Of a stretch of DNA of 43,839 nt, positions 18,001 to 26,700 are shown in pieces. Each line of letters opens with the position of its first letter. Position 1 is the first letter of the stretch. The DNA is from an uncultured Bacteroidota bacterium. Lineage in GTDB: Bacteria; Bacteroidota; Bacteroidia; Bacteroidales; CG2-30-32-10. The stretch is from contig CAISZK010000128.1 in the NCBI GenBank assembly GCA_903889915.1, positions 1-43,839 of the forward strand, written 5' to 3'. Position numbers and translations under genes: made by a program. The notes under the pieces are model-generated. The model was not told where the DNA came from, did no database searches, and saw nothing but the letters and a program-made list of their open reading frames with translations.

Positions 18001-19936
18001 CAGGATTTCGTTTATCTGAGAGATCCAATGTTATTTTACATGAATCAAGCTTCATTTTTTGGGAACCTACTATTTGACAAGCGGGAAGACTGCCTGATAA
18101 CAGAATATCATCCATGCCTGTTGCGCTCCCGGAAAAGTTTGCTGCAACTGTATCTGATGAAGTAGAGTCGGGCACCAACCATTTTCTTGAAAATTTTACG
18201 TCAAGCCCGATATTAATATTAACAAGTCCGCTATCTGACCATTGAATATAACATCCATTATTAGTAGAGCCATTTTTAAATGCAAATCTCATCTTGGGAT
18301 CGGATGAGGTGCTTGGAATATTTATATCTGTAAGCAATTCAATTCTGCCATTTTTAAATTCTATAGACATAGGGTGGACTTTAAAAAATTTCCCTGCAAA
18401 ACCTAATCTGAACTTAGAGTCCGATTGTGAAAATTCTTTTTGTACTAAAAAATTAATTTTTGACACATTTGGCTCAAAAATTAGGTCTGTGATCATTAAA
18501 GTATTCGCATCGGTATCTTTAAATTTTAAACCAACCGGCATAGTTGTTATTTCGCTTTGAATTGAAGATGCTGAATTCTGTGTGGAATAATCAACTATTG
18601 GATGCCCATTGTTTTCATTGGCATTCATCCAGTTAAGTACGTTATCAACCTGGGCATTGTTAAAGGTTACAGGTACATCTTTTGGAATTTTTGATGAGGT
18701 TGAACTTGAGTTATTGGCTGTCCATGATTGCGAGTAAGGTGCATCAGGTGTTTTGGCTGTTACAATACCACCAGATCTTAATATTTTATCAGGATCAATA
18801 AAAATATTTGAAAATTCGACTAAGAATTTCCTTGATAACAAGTTAACAGCTATAACTCCGGTTCCTGTTAAAGAACTATCAGAATTAATTGTTACTGTTA
18901 TGACCACCATTTTAAATTCACCATTTAAGCCTGCATAAATAGTATCACCCACTTGTGCAATACCCTTTGGACCTTTATAAGCAGTATCCCCTTTTGAAGA
19001 ATCAACAGCGGTTAAGGTACCCTGGTTTTTAGAAGTATCAGAAGCTATCTGTGGGCCAACGCTGTTTATAATTGTACTATCCTTTATTAATCCGACTATA
19101 GGATTGTTATGTTTTATTTCTGTGATGCTAAATCCAAAAGGTTCTGCAAAACCACTGCCATCAACTAATTTTCTATCCTGATCATCTAATGGAGATACTG
19201 TCCATACGTAGCTTTTCCCAACTTCAGGTGCAGCAAAATCAACAGGCCATTGAGTTTGTAGCGAACCTTTGATATCCTTTTCAACAATGGGTTGATTATT
19301 TCTCAATGCAGTAATTTTGTCCTGTCCTTCCAGCACTTCCCATATCTGTAATCTGTAAGTCACTATCATATTCGGATAAGGCGCAACCGGTGTCCATTTA
19401 AAAAAGATTGGAGTCATTACCTGAGCGCTTATTTGAGCGTCCTGAAGTGGTGCTAATAAAGTAGGAGCAATATATGAAATTATAGTGAAGTTTGAGCATT
19501 GTGGAGCTTGCACAGTCAATGGATCTCCTGAGGTTGGGTTGACCAGTTGTACACAAAATTTATAATTGTCTTCAGGGATTCTGCCTGTTGCCAAGATGGA
19601 TTTTAATGGAGTTCCATACCATTTTACAGCCTCATAAGGTAATAAATCCTCAGCAGAATATGTTGTGATACCGGTCGGTAACGAAAGCAACGGCATTTTT
19701 GAAACGCTGGTTTCACCAATCAGGTCGCCACTTCCATTATAGAGCTGTGATTTTATTTTGGCTTGTACAACTGTTGATTGTGTATTATTAATGATCACTT
19801 TAACTGTTTCATTTCTGTCTACCCAATCTGAGATATAGGATGAAGGGTGGGGTGAAAAAACCAACTGAATAGTTTGTGAAAACAGAGAAGTTGAACTTAA
19901 GAAAGCGAACGCTAATAAAAAGAAAAGTTTCTTCAT
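15032..19936 (-). CDS. Giant exported protein (1634 aa), centre of the surface operon
   Basis: The signal peptide is MKKLFFLLAFAFLSSTSLFS-Q. Residues about 20-160 look Ig-like and about 165-280 Fn3-like (SYVWTVSPLDDQ). A very long beta-rich body follows (about 320-1300), with Cys pairs, a WQGLYINSFTLTLP segment near 665, and GVGFYGFGGGAYCNMQ near 1050. A Cys-richer part lies near 1285-1420 (IWCCHLVVKVKAGAEVD). The C-terminus (about 1430-1634) is Ser/Asn-rich with another strand-rich module and no recognisable T9SS sorting signature. From memory, very large Bacteroidota proteins of this kind with an N-terminal 'TANFOR' domain exist; I could not verify membership. Its start is 1 bp from the stop of the beta-rich upstream gene, so co-translation is likely. 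Function unknown. Confidence 0.75.
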   Translation of the reverse strand: MKKLFFLLAFAFLSSTSLFSQTIQLVFSPHPSSYISDWVDRNETVKVIINNTQSTVVQAKIKSQLYNGSGDLIGETSVSKMPLLSLPTGITTYSAEDLLPYEAVKWYGTPLKSILATGRIPEDNYKFCVQLVNPTSGDPLTVQAPQCSNFTIISYIAPTLLAPLQDAQISAQVMTPIFFKWTPVAPYPNMIVTYRLQIWEVLEGQDKITALRNNQPIVEKDIKGSLQTQWPVDFAAPEVGKSYVWTVSPLDDQDRKLVDGSGFAEPFGFSITEIKHNNPIVGLIKDSTIINSVGPQIASDTSKNQGTLTAVDSSKGDTAYKGPKGIAQVGDTIYAGLNGEFKMVVITVTINSDSSLTGTGVIAVNLLSRKFLVEFSNIFIDPDKILRSGGIVTAKTPDAPYSQSWTANNSSSTSSKIPKDVPVTFNNAQVDNVLNWMNANENNGHPIVDYSTQNSASSIQSEITTMPVGLKFKDTDANTLMITDLIFEPNVSKINFLVQKEFSQSDSKFRLGFAGKFFKVHPMSIEFKNGRIELLTDINIPSTSSDPKMRFAFKNGSTNNGCYIQWSDSGLVNINIGLDVKFSRKWLVPDSTSSDTVAANFSGSATGMDDILLSGSLPACQIVGSQKMKLDSCKITLDLSDKRNPDNLTFPSNYPDSTTDLTWQGLYINSFTLTLPETWKTGNAPPQINASNIVIDNLGLTANIKLFNVITFPKCKVADLSASIDTIQISIVHGSLTNGGIAGKIVLPISNDSTTSNCLNYSASFSQDTTGKTFQIVIVPAGPIQADILKGAITLDPTSNITAFRSPDSLKLSVSLDGKFSWKDPNLSAGDPNTKVGNLQVSKNGIQGLEMELDFKGMTLEYKRPISDSTGKHDSLQFHIGNWDFASPQKKVAHFPVTINNIYYKALVADNLANSNKELLKGAIMFGVAVNLDSEISAKTTLGAVIAIDWDANKKKFKPKFKGITVDSLSIHADLPAVKIDGSLVMYNHDDVFGDGFSATISVTFTPVDIQAKATVQFGETSYQNNNQLYRYWRVEANLMFDPGIPFLGGVGFYGFGGGAYCNMQANKVQKTDSVGNGSTYTFKPHRSSWGFQVMATFGTFPKVETLNADVSLLAQFSSSGGLTQIDFNGDFWVAAKLTERSKAKMYGNVSVDYNVPDKIFSLSTSLSINVEDEIKTVNPLTASLYINGKSNKWYFKCGTPTNPNAVRLFDVFDLYGYFMFGNYLGSDVPDGFTQMYKNDYRSVIGSYPGVSPNPRGGADPPGANGNISTGQGIAFGVGVKFDKEIDKKIWCCHLVVKVKAGAEVDLSFLEYTPCSDYLNKPFGINHYRAYGGISAYLEIYAKCGIIKLDLRAGAWCQAKFPKPTYANGSVYLSFKFIFWRISWTSDFEYGTDCPGNILSTQTVVVPPEQDVAADYKNKLIQYVSPTSQNSYNFPVNSTINVKYSLVPDQVFTISENTGYGTKEDRTFKFKVTTSCKLLSSKLYPSNNFMTKSINIAQSSQIYKSGGGILQTLNSTVNNEGMFQYYTTSSSKPVIVGGNISINPLTNNNGNSLLTKNGNINSTSIPSQIQPSTGGVYPNTSPTLVNGFISYSSYSFDVYAELQELIDGKWTTAISRKDYTPIKQSANLIIITAK

Positions 19937-19937
19937 G

Positions 19938-21650
19938 CTATTTGATTTTATAGGTTATTGATGTTCTTAAAAGATTTTCTCTATAAGAAATATCGGGTCT
20001 GTCAATTCCATATTTGAAAAGATTTATAGTTCCAACCAGGGAAAAATTTATTTTCTTGTATAAAGAGTATTTTAGACCCAGGTTCGTGGCTAATTGAGTT
20101 CCTGCTGACTTAGAATCTAATTCAGTTTTGGCATAGGTTAATCCTGCCGTAGCGCTCAACCTTTTGGTAAAAAATTTGTATCCAACATTCAGAGATGCCG
20201 ATTGTGTGCTTAGTAAACCAAATGAAATTTTATTGTTGAAATAGCTAAGAACGACACTGGCATTAAAAGGGTTTTTTACTTTAGAAATCATGTAACTTAA
20301 GAGAGCATTTAAAGAATTGTTTGCATTCAGCGCTCCACTGACAGTATTGTAATCGGTAAATACATTCTGTGAATATGAAAATGATATTGCATGTAAGTTT
20401 TTTAAAGTCGTCAATATATAAGTAGGGCTCAGACTCCAGGAGGAAGAAACATTTTGAATCCGGAAGGTATCATTTGTAATAGTGTTGCGGAATCCACAGT
20501 TAGAAAATGAAGCAGCGACAGAGAATTTATCTGTGATCTGAGCATTAGCGTCTAAATTGCCAATTGCCTGTGATGTTGTTGCGGCCCGGCTACCTGAAAG
20601 ATTGTTGATTTGTCTTCCATACGAACCTGACAAAGTTACTTTGCTTTTATAAAGATTACAATGCGGATTAATTGTCGCCTCCATTCTGTCGGTTTGCATA
20701 TAGGGATAGCCCAGGGGAACAAAACCATCACCAATATATTTTGCATTAAGCTTAATTCCAAAATTTTTACAGTCTTTGGCAATAGAAAATAAAGAAGCAT
20801 AGTCAAAATGCGTTGATTCAAGAATAGGGAAAATGGGGGATATTGAACTTATAACGGGATTGTCTTCATTAACTGCTTTACTATGCGTATTTCTTGTAAA
20901 GATAGAAGCAGCAATTTCTCCTTTCATATAAAATTCTTTTCCTAAATTGATCCGGTAATCCAGCGAATTTAGCCAGCCTTCCTGAGGCATGGTGTTAATG
21001 GGTCTTTTTTTCAAAGACTTTGTCCATTCTGCCATGCCGGTTGAAATAAGATAAATGTGACTTGCTTCTTCTTTCCCATAACCGATTTTAACCATGTATA
21101 ATTTATGTGAAAAAACTCCCTGAATATGTTTGGCAGTATCTTCTTCTATTGCCTGCTGTGAGGCACCCGTAAAACAAGAGAATCTGAATTTACCCGGAGT
21201 TAAGGCAAATCCTGCTCCAAAAATAGGTATATCGCCCACACTTAATTCAGAATACTTCATCACCTGCGTACCCAGAAAAGCCTGTATCCATTTATATTTT
21301 GGAGCAATGCCAAAGTTATTGGAAGTAGGATCTTTTATAAAACGTATGATATTGCTTCTATCATAGTGTGGAAGAACAACACTTGTTTGCCCTTCGCTAA
21401 ACGAAACTGAAATCGGCATTGAAAAGGCTTTATAAGATAAACTGGCATTAAAAACCAACCTTCCTGTTGCACCTGGTCTACGTGGAGGGACTGCGCCATT
21501 GGTGTCGGAGACCATTGAGTAGAAATCTCCATAGAGACCAATGTCTCCATTGAATTGTACTTTGCTTTTTTTATCCTGGCTTTTTAATGTCTGGGTTAAT
21601 AAACAAAAAACACATAATAGTAGTACAAAATACTTTTTCAAATGTTTCAT
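19938..21650 (-). CDS. Outer-membrane beta-barrel-like protein, first gene of the surface operon
   Basis: 570 residues with a signal peptide (FVLLLCVFCLLTQTLKS-Q, cleavage near 25). The mature part is a long series of amphipathic strands with alternating aromatic/hydrophobic and polar residues (for example FNASVVLSYFNNKISFGLL, SLNVGYKFFTKRLSATAGL), ending in TSITYKIK. That pattern fits a transmembrane beta-barrel, perhaps of 20 or more strands. No plug or TonB box is visible, so not a SusC-like receptor. It is followed by the giant protein gene after 1 bp and then by the Fn3 protein, so I infer it anchors or exports them. It has a good promoter at 21726-21755. Confidence 0.7.
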   Translation of the reverse strand: MKHLKKYFVLLLCVFCLLTQTLKSQDKKSKVQFNGDIGLYGDFYSMVSDTNGAVPPRRPGATGRLVFNASLSYKAFSMPISVSFSEGQTSVVLPHYDRSNIIRFIKDPTSNNFGIAPKYKWIQAFLGTQVMKYSELSVGDIPIFGAGFALTPGKFRFSCFTGASQQAIEEDTAKHIQGVFSHKLYMVKIGYGKEEASHIYLISTGMAEWTKSLKKRPINTMPQEGWLNSLDYRINLGKEFYMKGEIAASIFTRNTHSKAVNEDNPVISSISPIFPILESTHFDYASLFSIAKDCKNFGIKLNAKYIGDGFVPLGYPYMQTDRMEATINPHCNLYKSKVTLSGSYGRQINNLSGSRAATTSQAIGNLDANAQITDKFSVAASFSNCGFRNTITNDTFRIQNVSSSWSLSPTYILTTLKNLHAISFSYSQNVFTDYNTVSGALNANNSLNALLSYMISKVKNPFNASVVLSYFNNKISFGLLSTQSASLNVGYKFFTKRLSATAGLTYAKTELDSKSAGTQLATNLGLKYSLYKKINFSLVGTINLFKYGIDRPDISYRENLLRTSITYKIK

Positions 21651-22096
21651 AAGCAGCGTTTTAAGTACAATAAAATTATTATTCGAATCTCAACCTAGTA
21701 AATTATCTGTTAATAATTTCACAGACAAAAGTAATAAATTAATCAAGAGTACAAATTATAATTTAAAAAAAAACATAAAATTGTAATTAAAGTTATCCAT
21801 TTCACATATTAAATAATGAAATCAGGCAAGGTTAAATTAATAAAATAGCATGTCAGAAATTTAAAAAATTGTTATTCGAAAATAAATTTACAATTGGTCT
21901 CTTAGTGAAGAGATGAAATGTTTTTATCAATCCGGAACAAAATTTGAGCAATTTGAAAAAGCAATTTTGCGGGTAATCTAATGCGCATTTTATAAAGGAA
22001 GCATAATGATTATTACAACATCAGTTTAATAATTCAAGTCACTGATATTTAATAGAATATTTTCATCTGTTTCTAAAACCTGTTTGCTGCAACTTC
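21651..22096. other. 446-bp AT-rich spacer between the surface operon and the IS
   Basis: Holds the surface operon promoter (separate entry). Beyond about 21760 there is only AT-rich DNA without an open frame of note. Importantly, I see no 5' part of the T9SS cargo gene whose stump lies on the other side of the IS. Confidence 0.6.
21726..21755 (-). promoter_or_regulatory. Promoter of the surface-protein operon
   Basis: Plus-strand CAAAAGTA (21726-21733) reads TACTTTTG on the minus strand, an exact TAnnTTTG. CAAA at 21752-21755 (TTTG) lies 18 bp further upstream as the -33 element. The leader to the start at 21650 is about 70 nt. This is the best-matching Bacteroidota promoter in the window. 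Confidence 0.65.
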
Positions 22097-23010
22097 CTCA
22101 GAGGTCGTTTAGATTTTATTTTTAGGGATTTTATTAAGCATAATTCTAATCATAGATATCCTTATCATTGCTTCGCTACAGCAAGGTAATAGCTCATAAT
22201 CTTTAGAGAGTCTTCTTTGAAAATTGAACCAACCAAAAGTTCTCTCAACTATCCATCGTTTAGGCAACACATTAAATCCAGATATACCTACTACTTTATT
22301 TACAACATCAATGACCCAACCAAAAATTTTCATAGTCCATTCAACTAACTCCCCCGTGTATCCCTGATCTACCATTATCTTTTTTAATCGTGGATATTTG
22401 TACGTTGCATTCTTAAGTAATAACTTTGCGCCCTCCCTATCATTTATATTTGCATCATGTATAACAATGGCCATAAGGAAACCTAAAGTATCGGTATTTT
22501 TATGGCGCTTACGTCCGTTTACTTTTTTATTTCCATCATATCCTTTTTCTGTTGGCATTGATGACGTTTTTATGCTTTGACTATCCATTAACCCTAGGCT
22601 GGGACTCGTTTCTTTCCCTAAAGATTTCCTCGCTATTTCATCATGAACTTGTTCAATTACTCCCCATGATTCCCATTTGCTGAAATAATAATAAACCAAT
22701 TGCCATTTGGGAAAGTTTGTTGGTAACATACTCCATTGACAGCCGCTCTTTGCTATGTATAGCAAGGCATTCCAAATCTCTTTTAACTCGTGTTTTCTTT
22801 TTCTGGTATCTTTTAAAATATTTTGTATAACTTGCCAATGGTTATCGGCTAAATCAGTTGGATATCTTTTCATTTTTCGTGTTTTTGGTCAAACACAAAG
22901 TGACTACGTTTTCTTGATTGCGTGCCGATAGCCTTTTTCTTTTTATCAACTACATTTTGTTTATTCCTCTAATTTTATTCTCTTTATTTAAAATTTAAAC
23001 AACCTCTGAG
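22097..23010 (-). mobile_element. IS5-type insertion sequence, 914 bp
   Basis: Terminal inverted repeats of 22 bp: the left end starts CTCAGAGGTCGTTTAG at 22097 and the right end (22989-23010, read inward) starts CTCAGAGGTTGTTTAA; 20 of 22 positions match. They enclose one transposase gene. The flanks (ACTTC at left, TCCCT at right) do not show a convincing target duplication, which suggests that one side has been deleted or rearranged since insertion. Confidence 0.85.
22109..22873 (-). CDS. IS5-family DDE transposase
   Basis: 254 residues, complete in one frame. The N-terminal domain (ADNHWQVIQNIL and WNALLYIAKSGCQWSMLP, about 28-53) is the IS5-type helix-rich DNA-binding/insertion segment. 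Catalytic residues of the RNase H fold are visible: D in LMDSQSIKTS (about 97), D in MVDQGYTGE (about 170), and E in RWIVERTFGWFNFQRRL (about 211), whose WF..RRL..DYE tail is typical. Because the frame is intact and the repeats are present, the element could still be active. Confidence 0.93.
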   Translation of the reverse strand: MKRYPTDLADNHWQVIQNILKDTRKRKHELKEIWNALLYIAKSGCQWSMLPTNFPKWQLVYYYFSKWESWGVIEQVHDEIARKSLGKETSPSLGLMDSQSIKTSSMPTEKGYDGNKKVNGRKRHKNTDTLGFLMAIVIHDANINDREGAKLLLKNATYKYPRLKKIMVDQGYTGELVEWTMKIFGWVIDVVNKVVGISGFNVLPKRWIVERTFGWFNFQRRLSKDYELLPCCSEAMIRISMIRIMLNKIPKNKI

Positions 23011-23368
23011 TCCCTTGAGTGGCATGTCATATTACCGGTTAAAACAAACCGACTTCAATGGACAGACAGAAGTTTTTGATGCCGTGGAGGTGAATTGCTC
23101 AAACGAAACTTCGCAAATTGAGATTTCCTGTTATCCCAATCCTTTTACTACCGAGGTTAATGTGGTGGTCAACAATTCGGTTTCAGACAATGCCACGATC
23201 AATGTTTACAATATTTTAGGTAGTAAAGTATTCAGTAAATCTGTCAGTCAGGACGAAATGCAACTTAAAACTTTCACTTTGGATCTTGCCGGTCTGTCGA
23301 ATGGTGTTTGTTTTGTTGAATACAAATCGGATTCTTATTCGGGGGTAACGAAGATGGTGAAACATTGA
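23011..23368 (+). pseudogene. C-terminal stump of a T9SS cargo protein cut by the IS
   Basis: About 118 codons in frame from the IS edge. SYYRLKQTDFNGQTEVFDAVEV is the end of an Fn3-like module (first part GMSYYRLKQTDFNG), matching TTYYRLKQTDFDG in the adhesin at 40106-43516. Then follows a T9SS type A sorting domain: CYPNPFTTEVNV, INVYNILGSKVF, LDLAGLSNGVCFVEY, and the basic end VTKMVKH. The only start is a TTG right at the IS border and there is no signal peptide, so the piece cannot be exported as it stands. The missing 5' part is not on the other side of the IS. Confidence 0.85.
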
Positions 23369-23757
23369 TAATATTATAGGTTGGCAACAATGTCAAAAGA
23401 CATTATTCAACATAAATTACCTCAATGTAAGTAAGCTTATTATTTTATCACTGCATTTTTGACATCCATAAAGCTACGGAGGATTAGGTCTTAATCCTTC
23501 TTTAATTGTTATTTAATCTCATCTTAATCCAAATACTTTTTTGTCAGCGTATATTTGTGGTTATATTAAAATATATGAAAGCAACAAACAGAGCTAGTTA
23601 TACTATTTTAAGATATTTTTTAGGCCATATGTGTCACAAATGAAAAATATATTGCTATTAAAAAATCAATCCAGTAATTCATCCAAACCGGAATAATGAC
23701 ATATAACTTACAGATCATTGTTAATTTCATTATTGTAAAGTAAGTAAAATATTAAAC
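23369..23757. other. 389-bp spacer upstream of the glucan synthase gene
   Basis: Contains a small hairpin after the cargo stump (AGGATTA-GGTCT-TAATCCT, 23480-23498, followed by TCTTTAATTGTT), probably the old terminator of the truncated gene. A TATATTTG box at 23550-23557 could be the -7 element for the glucan synthase, giving a leader near 195 nt; no -33 match is seen. No gene. Confidence 0.45.
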
Positions 23758-26700
23758 ATGTTCAAAAAAAGGTTTTCATCAGAAATATTCACAAAAAAAT
23801 TTCTAAATGAAGAAGAGCCCTTACGAGCGGAACTCTACAGTATTCTTCAGATGAAACAACACGGCAAAGATCTTGCCCATTCACACATACTAAGTTTAGG
23901 AGGGACTTCTGCTTTTTTACTGAAAAGATTAGATGAAAATGAAGAAATCCTTTCTACAGCCCGTAATTTATTAACAACAGCAGTTAAAGAAAATCATCCT
24001 ATTGAGCCTGCAGCAGAATGGCTGCTTGATAATCTTTACGTTATAGAAGAACAGATCAGAATAGCAAGAAAGCATTTGCCTAAAAGTTATAGCAGAGAAC
24101 TGCCCCATCTCAAAAATGGTTCTTCTGCCGGATTACCACGTGTATATGATTTAGCCATTGATACAATTTCATATGGCGATGGTCGGGTAGATCCTGAAAG
24201 TCTTAGTAATTTTATTACTGCATACCAAACGGTCAGCCCTTTAAAATTAGGCGAATTATGGGCTATTCCAATTATGTTACGTCTTGCTTTAATTGAAAAC
24301 ATCAGGCGTCTTGCCTCAAGGATCGCTTTTCATAGAAGAAACGCCGATCTTGCCAATTATTGGGCTGACCGTATGTCAGAAAGCGCAGAAAAGGATCCAA
24401 AAAACCTGATACTGGTGGTTGCAGATATGGCCCGATCAGGTGTATTATTAGTCAGTTCATTTGTTGCTGAGTTGGCCCGACTACTGCAGGGTCATGGTCC
24501 ATCGCTCATTCTTCCCCTTAACTGGATCGAGCAACAATTATCAGAGACAGGGCAGACAATTCTTCAAGTCATTCAGTTAGAAACACAAAAACAAGCGGTG
24601 GACCAGGTATCTGTCAGCAATAGTATCATTAGTCTTCGCTTCCTTGCAGCTATGGACTGGCGTGAATTTGTTGAATCACTGAGCATTGTTGAACAAACTC
24701 TTAGAAAAGAAAGCTGTGGAATATACAGCAGAATGGATTTTAATACCCGCGACAATTATCGTCATGTAATTGAAAAAATATCCAAGAATAGTAAGTTCGA
24801 AGAGAACCTTGTTGCAGAACAAGCAGTTAAATTTGCAAATGAAGCTGCTGAAAAAAAAGGCATTGAAGACCGTACAGCACATGTGGGCTACTATCTATTA
24901 AATAAAGGCTTAACACAATTAGAACAATTTGCACAGGTACGAGTTTCAATACCAGATAAGCTCAGGAAAATCAGTTTAAAGTTGCCCTTACTATTTTATT
25001 CCGGATCTGTCATTTTACTTACAATGATTTTATCAGCTTTGTCCATGCTGGTATTATATGAAAATGTGACAGACGCTTGGGTGCTTTGGGTCACAGGCTT
25101 TGTTTTACTGATAGGCATTAGTCAAATGACTGTAGCCATAGTCAACTGGTGGGTAACAATCTTAATTCCACCAAAGAAAATTCCACGATTGGATTTTCAT
25201 ATGGGTATCCCGCCTGAATTTCGTACTATGATTGTAGTACCTACAATGCTAAGTAACGAGAAAAGTATTGAGGAAATTATTAACTCGCTCGAAGTCCGGT
25301 TTCTTGCAAATCGTGATGATTCCTTGCATTTTTGCCTGTTAACTGATTTTCTGGATGCTCCTGAAGAAACAATGCCGGAAGATGATAAACTATTATTATT
25401 CGCAAGGGAAAAGATCGAACATTTGAATCGAATATATAGTCGTATTATAGGAGATACCTTTTTTATGTTTCATCGCCCCAGGCAATGGAATCCCAAAGAA
25501 AATTGCTGGATGGGGTATGAAAGAAAAAGGGGTAAGTTAACAGATTTAAATACTTTTATCTTGACTGGCTCCAAAGAAAAGTTTTCTCTAATAGTTGGAG
25601 ACATATCTATTTTGTCAAATGTCAAATTTATAATAACACTGGACACAGATACGCAACTTCCACGTGATTCAGCATTTCAGTTAGTTGGAACTATGGCTCA
25701 TCCTCTGAATCGTCCTATATATGATGAAACAAAAAAACGTATAACTGAGGGTTATGGAATTCTTCAACCTCTCGTATCTGTGAGCCTCCCAAGTACAAAC
25801 CAATCCTTATACGCCCGTATCAGTGGAAGTGAACCCGGAATAGACCCTTATACCAGGGCTGTTTCTGATGTCTATCAGGATTTGTTTGGGGAAGGTTCAT
25901 TTACAGGGAAAGGTATTTTTGATATTGCAGCCTTTGATAAAACCTTATGCGTCCGTTTCCCGCAAAACAGAATACTAAGTCATGACCTTTTAGAAGGTTG
26001 TTATGTACGTTCAGGATTTGTAAGTGATATCGCGTTGTTTGAAGAATACCCCGGAAGCTACTTCGAAGATGTCAGCAGAAGACAACGATGGATACGCGGG
26101 GATTGGCAAATAGTCCGATGGCTGCTACCAAAAGTCCCCCTCCCAGGCAAACATATTGAAAAAAATCCATTATCAGCATTTTCAAAGTGGAAGATACTCG
26201 ATAACCTTCGTCGTAGCATTGAGCCAGCAGCTCTGACAGTTCTTTTGCTTTTTAGCTGGGTAATTTTATCTTCTCCAATATATTGGACTTTCCTGGTTAT
26301 AGGGATCATTTTTATTCCTACGACAATATCTGTTATTTCTGAAGCTCTTCACAAACCAGATGATATAGTTTTTAAACAACATATCCTAAGCACTTTCAAA
26401 TTTGCAGGCAAAAGAATAGGTCTGGCTGCTTTTACTTTTGTTTGTTTGCCTTATGAAGCATATTATAGCCTCAAGGCAATTGCGATAACATTATGGAGGA
26501 TATTGATCACACACAAAAAACTTCTGGAATGGAACCCATCTCAAAATCCAACGAGATCAAAGCATACAAACCTCGCTTCATTTTTCCTTCAAATGTGGTT
26601 TGCTCCGGCAATAACTGCCGCAGGTTATGTATTTCTTTCCCTGATAAGACCTAAAATACTATTCCTGGCAGGTCCGGTATTAATTTTCTGGCTTATTTCA

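Noticed and set aside
19938-21650. SusC/TonB-dependent receptor
   Set aside because: No plug domain, TonB box or SusD-type partner; length about half of SusC.
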